From Bradyrhizobium rifense (GTDB lineage: Bacteria; Pseudomonadota; Alphaproteobacteria; Rhizobiales; Xanthobacteraceae): a stretch of 64,000 nt of DNA. The DNA lies in contig NZ_VSSS01000032.1 in NCBI RefSeq assembly GCF_008123425.1, forward strand, positions 186,001-250,000, in the 5' to 3' direction. A program made the translations under genes and the position numbers. The notes beneath the pieces are model-generated. The model was not told the DNA's origin, did not search any database, and saw nothing but the letters and a program-made list of their open reading frames with translations. Below, piece by piece: positions 25,875-33,800 of the stretch (the first letter of the stretch is position 1; each line of letters begins with the position of its first letter).

Positions 25875-26981
25875 ATGCATAAACGATTGGCTTTCGTCGA
25901 CACGCTTCGCGGCATCGCCGTGCTGTCGGTCGTGCTACAGCACGCGCTGGAGCAGATTGTGCTCAACCAGCAGACCGGAAGCTACTATTGGGTGTTTCAC
26001 CATGCGCTCGGAGAGTATTTCAACTTCGGCCGCTTTGGCGTGGTGCTGTTCTTCTTCGTCAGCGGCTTCGTGATTCCCTACAGCTTTCCGAAGAGTGCCG
26101 CGCCGGTTCGGGATTTCGTCGTCAGTCGCTTTTTTCGCCTTTATCCGGCGTACTGGCTCTCGATCGTCGTCCTGCTGGTTCTGTCCCCGACCATTGAAGG
26201 AAAGACCTTCCCGCTGTCGCACGTTGCGGCCAACGCGACCATGTTTCAGATGTTCATGGGCATTCCCAATATCAGGATTGCCTATTGGACGCTTGCGGTC
26301 GAGCTCATGTTCTACGTCAGCTGTATAGGCTTGTTCGCGACCGGCTTTCTCACGCGCCGCTTGACCGCGTTTCAGATTGTCGTCGCGACGTGCGTCGTCG
26401 GCATCGTTGCTTTCCCGTTCGTCAAAGTTCACGCCGTGTGGGGCGTGCTTGAACTGGCTCTTGACCTGACGGCGATGTTCTTCGGCAAGGTGATCCGCGA
26501 TACCGTCATGGAAGACAAGCTCAGCTGGCGCCATGTCGCGATCTGCGCCGTTTTGTATGTAATCTTTGCCGCGGGCGTTGCGTACAGGCGTTACGGCATC
26601 GACTACCAGGAGAATTTCTTCTGTGCTTACGGGATGGGCGGCGCCTATATTCTGGCCGCCTTCGTGTTCGTTGGTTTCGCGGCCCTCGGTGAGAAGGCTG
26701 CCTGGCGCTTCATGTCGTTCGTCGGGACGATCAGTTATTCGATCTACCTGATGGGGTCGTTCGCCATGATCGTCATCTTCTACTTTTTTGGCGGCGGCAG
26801 CGGCCCCCTGCAGTGGTTTCTCTTCACTGCCGCCGTGATCGCCGCGTCCATTCTCGTCAGCTGGCTGACCTATCTGACGATCGAGAAGCCATCCATCAAC
26901 TTCGGGCATCGATTCCGATCCCCGCGCGCGTTTGCTTCGGTGCCGCTCCAGCCGACCCTGCGAAGCCAGGGGGCAGAGTGA
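25875..26981 (+). CDS. acyltransferase-3 family membrane protein (2 of 5)
   Basis: 368 residues. ATG 25875 has AGGGAAGA 6 bp upstream. R-x10-H is present (RGIAVLSVVLQHAL), then VLFFFVSGFVIPYSF and SRFFRLYPAYWLSI. About ten membrane helices and no extra periplasmic SGNH domain, so it moves an acyl group directly. It follows the polymerase by 22 bp; the next acyltransferase begins 2 bp after its stop. Confidence 0.92.
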   Translation: MHKRLAFVDTLRGIAVLSVVLQHALEQIVLNQQTGSYYWVFHHALGEYFNFGRFGVVLFFFVSGFVIPYSFPKSAAPVRDFVVSRFFRLYPAYWLSIVVLLVLSPTIEGKTFPLSHVAANATMFQMFMGIPNIRIAYWTLAVELMFYVSCIGLFATGFLTRRLTAFQIVVATCVVGIVAFPFVKVHAVWGVLELALDLTAMFFGKVIRDTVMEDKLSWRHVAICAVLYVIFAAGVAYRRYGIDYQENFFCAYGMGGAYILAAFVFVGFAALGEKAAWRFMSFVGTISYSIYLMGSFAMIVIFYFFGGGSGPLQWFLFTAAVIAASILVSWLTYLTIEKPSINFGHRFRSPRAFASVPLQPTLRSQGAE

Positions 26982-26983
26982 CG

Positions 26984-28072
26984 ATGCCGGCGCGCGCATC
27001 CTATGCCGAGGCCGGCGGCGGTTTCGTGCCGTCCATTCAGGGCCTTCGCGGCGTCGCGGCGATGAGCGTGCTGATTGACCATTTTTGTGACATGCCGAAA
27101 GGCGGCGTCTACGACATCCCCAATCCCGGGTTTCTGCCGCCGATCTGGCCGTGGCTGCAATCGGTGATCAACTCCGGCGGGCATGGCGTCGAGCTGTTCT
27201 TCATGATCAGCGGCTTTCTGATCCCCGCGAGCCTGGTGCGGCACGGGTCGATCGGAAAGTTCATGTATGATCGCATGCTGCGCATCATGCCGGTGTTCGT
27301 CGTGCTGCATCTGGCGTTGTTCGTGGCCGGCCCCATTGTTGGATACAAGTTCTTCCGGGGCATCGATCTGCCGACCTATCTTCAGGTGTTTTTCGCCAAC
27401 CTGTTCTTCGTCCAAGACGCGATCGGGCTTCCGATCGCCCAGCAAAACGCCTGGACGCTGACCTACGAATGGGCGTTCTATATCCTGTTCGCTTTGTGCT
27501 TCGGTGCCGTGGTGCGGCTGAAGAGCTGGTGGCTTGCCGCGCCGCTGATCCTTCTCGGATTCCTCTGCATCCTGCATTGGCCGATTACTGCCTTCTTCGT
27601 GATCGGCATGCTTTTCAGCGCGAGCAATCTGCGCTTTCGGATTACGGGGGCCGTGGGCGTCGTTGCGGGGCTCACCTGTTTTGCCGCCATGTATGCCGCA
27701 CTCGACGTGTTGCATCCTTTTGCCGCGCTGGTCCCGGGCTTTCTGCTGTTCGGAATGGTGCTGGCGACGGGATCGGGAATGGCCGGCCTGTTGAGTTTGG
27801 CGCCGCTGCAATACATCGGCAAGATCAGTTACAGCCTCTATCTCGTTCACCCCTTCGTGCTGTTCCCGTTGCAGGTCATCGGGTTGAAGCTGGTCGATCG
27901 CGGCGTCGATCGCTGGCTGCTATGGAGCGGGTTCGTGATTTTCGGGCTGGTGCTCGCCTTGATCGCAAGCGCGCTGAGCTATGAGATCATCGAGGTGCGC
28001 CTGCGCCGGTTCATCGATGGGACGCTCCGGCACATTCTCGCGCGGAAAATGGCGCAGAGCCCGGCGGCCTGA
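26984..28072 (+). CDS. acyltransferase-3 family membrane protein (3 of 5)
   Basis: 362 residues. R-x10-H in RGVAAMSVLIDHFC, then VELFFMISGFLIPASL and MYDRMLRIMPVFVVLHLALF, and a late YIGKISYSLYLVHPFVLF helix typical of the family. ATG 26984 is 2 bp after the previous stop, so it is coupled. It converges with the fourth acyltransferase, whose stop is 5 bp away. Confidence 0.92.
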   Translation: MPARASYAEAGGGFVPSIQGLRGVAAMSVLIDHFCDMPKGGVYDIPNPGFLPPIWPWLQSVINSGGHGVELFFMISGFLIPASLVRHGSIGKFMYDRMLRIMPVFVVLHLALFVAGPIVGYKFFRGIDLPTYLQVFFANLFFVQDAIGLPIAQQNAWTLTYEWAFYILFALCFGAVVRLKSWWLAAPLILLGFLCILHWPITAFFVIGMLFSASNLRFRITGAVGVVAGLTCFAAMYAALDVLHPFAALVPGFLLFGMVLATGSGMAGLLSLAPLQYIGKISYSLYLVHPFVLFPLQVIGLKLVDRGVDRWLLWSGFVIFGLVLALIASALSYEIIEVRLRRFIDGTLRHILARKMAQSPAA

Positions 28073-28077
28073 TCGCG

Positions 28078-29424
28078 TCAGGCAGGCCTCTGGTAGAACC
28101 GGCGCAGCCGCAGCGCCGGTTTTTCAATGACGTTCCAGGAGAAGGCCGCAAAGCCGAGCGTCAACACGATGACAATCGGCAGGATCATCGCCAGCGAGAG
28201 GCGATGATCCGGCCCCAGCACGCGCTGGAAGATGTCGATCGTCGCCTGCGTGATCGGGAAGCCGTAGAGGTAGATGCCGTAGGAGAGATCCTGGCTGAAC
28301 AGTCGATCGAATGTTTTGAAGCTCTGCATGCCGATATAGACCGTGCAATAGGTCAGGAAGATCCCGGCAAGCGGCAGCAGGACGTTGAGCCACATGATCG
28401 CCGCGTAGCAGAGCGCCGAGGCCGCGAAGATCGCCCAGTGGATCGGCAGGTATTTCGCGTTCAGGCGGAACACCATGCCGAAGAAGAACATGTAAACCAG
28501 ATACCAGCCGGCCAACCTCGTCGAATCGGACCGGACGTTGAAGGTCGCGGGATCGATGAAGTAAGCGATCAGTTCGGCGAGGAGCGCGGCGCCCACCAGC
28601 AGCGTGATCCAATGGATCTTTCGCGGCTCATTCGAGATCATGCGCACGAGCAGGAGCGCGAAGGCGAAGACGTAGCACCAGAGTTCCCAGGGCAGGGTCC
28701 AGAGATTGGCATTGACCATCTCCGGCCAGGGATTGTGCAGGAACAGGCCGGGCAGCTCGAACGTGACGTGACCGACGATATTGCCGAAATAGCGGTAGAA
28801 CTGGTACTCGGACAAATATTGCGACAGCGTCAATTGCGTCAGGAGCGGCCCGACCACGAGTGCGCAGAGCGTCACCTCGACGCTGAGCGCCGGGACGATC
28901 CGCAGCACGCGGTTGATGAAGAACGTCTTGAGATCAGGGTTCTTCATGGCGCTGCCGGTGACCAGGAAGCCGCTGAGCGCGAAGAACATCCCGACGAGCG
29001 CGATCAACCCGGGTCGGAGCAGTTCCTGGATGATTTCGGACGCATGGAGGTGGCTGAAGGACAGCGCGGTCAGTCCGCCCATCTTGTCAAAGGCGGCGGC
29101 GCCGGGATCCCTGAGAACGTAGACGGCCATTCCCGGTTCATCGAGCCTCTTGACGAAAGCGGCCCCGGCGAACAGGCCGGCAACGGCGACACGACAGTGA
29201 TGCGACACGATGACCAGCGACAGCAGGTGCCGCATCATGTTGAAGCCCGGTCCGAGGCCCCCGTTCCTCGCCAAAATGCTTTCCGCGGTTTCCTGCCGCG
29301 AAAGGCCAGACTGGATGGTGTCGGGCAGCCGCCAGAGGCGCGTCGGTGCGGAGGGGCGCTCGCGGCCGAGTGCGCCCGGCAACGAAACGGTTGCGAGCTC
29401 TGCGTCTCGATCCGGTTGCGACAT
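28078..29424 (-). CDS. acyltransferase-3 family membrane protein (4 of 5), with N-terminal extension
   Basis: 448 residues. The ATG at 29424 has AAAGG 9 bp upstream; the open frame continues to 30372 but that part is antisense of the next gene's codons and not protein-like. A cytoplasmic extension of about 70 residues precedes the first helix, where R-x10-H is kept (RHLLSLVIVSHHC). Further family marks: LVGMFFALSGFLVTGSA and FFINRVLRIVPALSV, then LSYGIYLYGFPITQ. The long N-terminus is unlike its four paralogues and may bind a partner. Confidence 0.9.
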   Translation of the reverse strand: MSQPDRDAELATVSLPGALGRERPSAPTRLWRLPDTIQSGLSRQETAESILARNGGLGPGFNMMRHLLSLVIVSHHCRVAVAGLFAGAAFVKRLDEPGMAVYVLRDPGAAAFDKMGGLTALSFSHLHASEIIQELLRPGLIALVGMFFALSGFLVTGSAMKNPDLKTFFINRVLRIVPALSVEVTLCALVVGPLLTQLTLSQYLSEYQFYRYFGNIVGHVTFELPGLFLHNPWPEMVNANLWTLPWELWCYVFAFALLLVRMISNEPRKIHWITLLVGAALLAELIAYFIDPATFNVRSDSTRLAGWYLVYMFFFGMVFRLNAKYLPIHWAIFAASALCYAAIMWLNVLLPLAGIFLTYCTVYIGMQSFKTFDRLFSQDLSYGIYLYGFPITQATIDIFQRVLGPDHRLSLAMILPIVIVLTLGFAAFSWNVIEKPALRLRRFYQRPA

Positions 29425-29561
29425 TCTCGTCAGCCTTTCATGCGCCTGTTTTGGCGGCATCAGCGGATGCCACGGAGTTGGAGCCAATTCATGGCCGTGC
29501 GGCCGGCTTGGCATAGGCTTGGCATAGCATCGAATTGCGGCGTTCGCCCAACCGATCGCCG

Positions 29562-30662
29562 CTAGGCGACGATCGAACGGCGGCGTCCGAGTCTGCGGCA
29601 AAAGGCAATGAGCGGTTGCTCGACATACCAATGGATCAGGATCCCGGCGAGGACCGACGCGACCACCGCTGCGATGACGAACGGCGCGGTCGGCAATGGA
29701 TTGTGGAGACGCGCGGAGATCTGAATCAGCACGACCGCAGTCGCGGCGTGGGTGAGGTAGATTGAATAGGACGCGTCGCCGAGCAGCATGCCGAGGGAAT
29801 GCAGCGGTCCCGGCTTCTCGGTCGAGACGACGCCCAGCCAGACCACGATCGTCGCGAACAGCGTCCACCAGAGGGCGCGGAGCCCGTTGTCCTCCGACAG
29901 TGTCGCCCCGACAAGGGCGGTTGCCAGGATGCTCGCAGCGAGCGTGAGCAGGAATGCTGCGGGATAGCGGCTCTGCACGATGGGATGCCCCTTCAGCCAC
30001 AGCAGACCCAACGCAAAACCCATGCCGAACTGAAGGTTGGGCATCATGATGTTGCCGTAACCGACCACGGTCGCAAGCGCGAGTCCTGAACTCTCGGGTT
30101 GCAGCAGTTCCGGCCACGCCAGCAAGCGAGACGCCGCGTACCACGCCAGCGGCGCAAGGAACCAGGCGGCCAGCACATATGAAAGCGGGCGCGGCCGCAA
30201 CATGGTGACTGCGAACAGGATGTAGAAAATGAACTCGTGCCTGAGCGTCCAGACCACGTGGGGCCGCAGCTCTCCGATCGGCCAGAGCGCCATGGCGCGC
30301 AGGCCGGGCAGAAGATCGATCTTCGCCGTGCCGGCCATCGACAGCAGGTTGTATCCGATCACGCATACCCACATGAAGGGAATGATGCGCACGAAGCGCC
30401 GGACGAAGAATTCCGCGCGCGTGCTGCGGATGGTCTCGAATGAAACAATCGTGATGATAAAGCCGCTGATGACGAAGAAGATTGCGACACCGAACAGGCC
30501 GGTTTCGGCGAGTGCAAACGGACTCTCGCCGTAAGACGGCGGCAGGCTGACCAGCCAGTTGACGTGCCAGATCACCACCAGAATGGCTGCAAAACCGCGC
30601 AGGTATTGAATTCCCGGTACGATCCCGCCCTTGGGGGACCGCGCACCCTCGATATCCGTCAA
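29562..30662 (-). CDS. acyltransferase-3 family membrane protein (5 of 5)
   Basis: 366 residues. R-x10-H in RGFAAILVVIWHVNW, then VAIFFVISGFIITIVS and EFFVRRFVRIIPFMWV, with a late LGDASYSIYLTHAATAVV helix. About ten membrane helices. It is transcribed in the same direction as the fourth acyltransferase, 137 bp before it, and lies next to the giant secreted protein gene. Confidence 0.92.
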   Translation of the reverse strand: MTDIEGARSPKGGIVPGIQYLRGFAAILVVIWHVNWLVSLPPSYGESPFALAETGLFGVAIFFVISGFIITIVSFETIRSTRAEFFVRRFVRIIPFMWVCVIGYNLLSMAGTAKIDLLPGLRAMALWPIGELRPHVVWTLRHEFIFYILFAVTMLRPRPLSYVLAAWFLAPLAWYAASRLLAWPELLQPESSGLALATVVGYGNIMMPNLQFGMGFALGLLWLKGHPIVQSRYPAAFLLTLAASILATALVGATLSEDNGLRALWWTLFATIVVWLGVVSTEKPGPLHSLGMLLGDASYSIYLTHAATAVVLIQISARLHNPLPTAPFVIAAVVASVLAGILIHWYVEQPLIAFCRRLGRRRSIVA

Positions 30663-30807
30663 TGTCGCCTCAATGCCGCGCTGGTGCTCGATTTTACCGA
30701 TCGCATCAGTGATCGGTCAAATCCTGATTTTTTGGCGCGATGATGATGAATGAGGCAATGCCGCAGCGACAAGGCGGCCGCATGCGGGCGCGCCGGCGAT
30801 CCCGGAT

Positions 30808-30835
30808 GCGTGCGGCGAGGGGGCCCGCCGCACGC
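30808..30835 (-). terminator. hairpin after the giant secreted protein gene
   Basis: 10-bp stem GCGTGCGGCG / CGCCGCACGC with an 8-nt loop, 13 bp past the stop at 30849. No T-tract follows; likely a strong transcript end or mRNA-stabilising hairpin. Confidence 0.6.
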
Positions 30836-30848
30836 TATCCCGGCTCGA

Positions 30849-33800
30849 TCAGACGAACAGGAAGTCGCTGCTGGTCACGTTCGCGGCAACGACGTTCTTC
30901 AGCAGGATGGTGTCGTTCGCCGTGACGTGGATCACGGTGTCGGCACCGGACTGGCTGAGCTGGAGCTGCGTGTAGTCGGTGGCCATCAGCTTGGCGATCG
31001 CGACCGTGTCGTGGCCCGTGGCCGATCCGGCGTGGAAGCCGTTCACCGTGTCATTGCCGCCGCCGAACGAGATCGTGGTCGATCCGACCCCGGCCGCCGC
31101 AAAGGTGTCGTTTCCGGCGCTGCCGGCAAGCGAGATGCCCGCGACCTTGGCCGACGCATTGTGCGTGCCGTCCGAGTTCAGGATGTCGACATAGGCCAGA
31201 TTGCCGGCCGTGTTGTAGGAGTCGTGCTCCGTGTTGGTCGCGTTGAAGTAGAAATTGTCGTGCGACCCGTCGGCGTTGTTGACGTACATCTTCGCCTTGA
31301 CGCCGTCCGTGTAAACGGTCGTCGCGTTCGAGCCGTCCGTATTCTGAACGTAGTCGCTGGCGATCTTGCCGGTCGAATAGGTCTGGGTATCCTTCGAGCC
31401 GTCGGCATTGGTGACGTAGACCGACGTCTTCACGCCGCTGCTGAAGTTGGTGGTCGTGGTGTTGCCGCTGGCTTTCGCCACCGTTTGGGTCACGCTGCCG
31501 GTCGTATCGTAGGTGGACGACAGGGTCGAGCCGTCGGTGTAGTTCTGCACCTCGGTCGTCTTGTGGCCCGTGCTGTCGTAAAGATCCGTCGTGATGCTGC
31601 CGTCCGAGTTGACGGCCTTGGTGTATTGCAGGGTGCCGTCGGCGTGCAGATCGGTGATCGACGTGACGGTGCCGTCCGCCTTGCTCTGCTGGATCTCGGT
31701 CGTATAGGCCTTGCCGGTCACATTGTAGGCGGTGTTGGTGTGCGTCCCGTCGGCATGGGTTTCATAGGTCGCTGTCTTGATGTCGTTGCTGTAGACCGTC
31801 GTCGATGACGAGCCGTCGGTTTTCTGGATCAGCGCGCTGGTCAGGTGGCCGGCGGTGTAGAGGTCGGACTCCTTCGAGCCGTCCGCGTTCGTGATGTAGA
31901 CCGACGTCTTGACGCCGCTGCTGAAGTTGGTCGTCGTGGAATCGCCGTCGGCCTTCGCGACCGTCTGGGTCACCGCGCCTGCCGCATTGTAGGTGGACGT
32001 CAGCGTCGAGCCGTCCGCATGGTTGACGATCTCAGTCGTCTTGTGGCCCGTGCTGTCATACTGGTCGGTCGTTGTGCTGCCGTCGGCGTTGGCGACCTTG
32101 GTGTACTGCAAGGTGCCGTCCGCATGAAGATCGGTGATCGCGGTGATGGTGCCGTCAGCCTTGGTGTTCTGGATCTCGGTCGTGTAGGCCTGGCCGGTGA
32201 TGTTGTAGAACGTGTTGGTGTGGGTGCCGTCTGCGTTGGTGGCGTACACCTTGGATTTCACGCCATTGGCGAAGGTCGTCATCGTCGACGAGCCGTCGGT
32301 CTTCTGGACGAGATCGCTGGCGATCACGCCGGCCGTGTACAGCTTGGTTTCCTTGGTGCCGTCGGCGCTGGCGATGATGATCGAGGTCTGGACGCCGGCG
32401 CTGAGGTTCGTCGTCGTGGTGGTGCCGTTGGTCGCCTTGGCCACGGTCTGTGTCACGACGCCGGACGTGTTGAAGGTCGTGGTGACGCTCGAGCTGTCGG
32501 CGTAGTTGCGCACCTCCGTGATCTTCTGGCCGGCGCTGTTGTAGAGGCCGGTGGTGGTGCTGCCGTCCCCGTTCAGAACCTTTGTGTATTGCGTCGTGCC
32601 GTCGGCGTGCAGATTCGTGAAGGCGGTCACCGTTCCGTCGGCCTTGGTGGTCTGGATCTGCGTCGTGTAGGGCTGGCCGGTGACGTTGTAGAAGGTGTTG
32701 GTGTGGGTGCCGTTGGCGTTGGTGACATACACCTTGGACTTCACGCCGCTGGCATAGACCGTCATCGACGACGATCCGTCGGTCTTCTGGACGAGATCGC
32801 TGGTGATCACGCCGGCCGCGAACAGCTTGGTTTCCTTCGTGCCGTCGGCGCCGACGATGTAGATCGATGCCTGAAGGCCCGCGCCGCTGAGGTTCGTCGT
32901 CGTGGTCGCGCCGTTGGCGGCCTTGGCAATCGTCTGTGTCGTCGTCCCGGCCGCGGTGTAGTTCGTGGTGAGGCTCGAACCGTCGGTGTAGTTCTGGACG
33001 ACGGAGGTCTTCTGGCCGGCGGTGTTGTAGAGGCCGGTGGTGGTGCTGCCGTCCGCGTTCAGGACCTTGGTGTACTGCGTCGTGCCGTCGGCGTGCAGCT
33101 GGGTGAGAGCGGTCACCGTTCCGTCGGCCTTGGTGGTCTGGATCTGCGTCGTGTAAGCCTGGCCGGTGACGTTGTAGAATGTGTTGGTGTGGGTGCCGTC
33201 GGCGTTGGTGACATACACCTTGGATTTGACGCCGTTGGCATAGACCGTCGTCGTCGACGATCCGTCAGTCTTCTGGATGAGATCGCTGGCGATCACGCCG
33301 GCCGTGAACAGCTTGGTTTCCTTGGTGCCGTCGGCGCTTGTAATGTAGATCGACGTCTGCAAGCCGGCGCTGAGGTTGGTCGTGGTCGTGGCGCCGTTGG
33401 CAGCCTTGGCGATGGTCTGGGTCACGACGCCTGAAGTGTTGTAGTTCGTCGTCAGGCTCGAGCCGTCGGCATAGTTGCGTACTTCCGACGTCTGCTGGCC
33501 GGCGGCATTGTAGAGGCCGGTGATGGAGCTGCCGTCGGCGTTGACCACCTTCGTGTACTGGGTCGTACCGTCAGCGTGCAGGTCGGTGATCGACGTGACC
33601 GTTCCGTCGGCCTTCGTCGTCAGAACCTGAGTGGCGTAGGCCTGGCCGGTGATGCCGTAGAACGTGTTGGTGTGCGTTCCATCGGCATTGGTCACATAGA
33701 TCTTGGATTTCAAGCCATTGGCGTAAACGGTGGTCGTGACCGTCTTGTCGGAGCCGACAACTGTTTCGCTCGAGATGCTGCCGTCCGAATTGTAGTTGAT

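Noticed and set aside
29425..30372. N-terminal extension of the fourth acyltransferase reading
   Set aside because: It overlaps the fifth acyltransferase and is rich in Arg/His/Ala without membrane segments; a good ribosome site supports the start at 29424.
31845..33434. 529-codon plus-strand frame rich in Gly/Val/Arg
   Set aside because: It is antisense of the tandem-repeat gene; its own periodicity comes from the repeats on the other strand.
31200..33740. Repeat array considered as a CRISPR
   Set aside because: Units are 480-486 bp, in frame and code for similar protein segments, with no short repeats separated by unique spacers.
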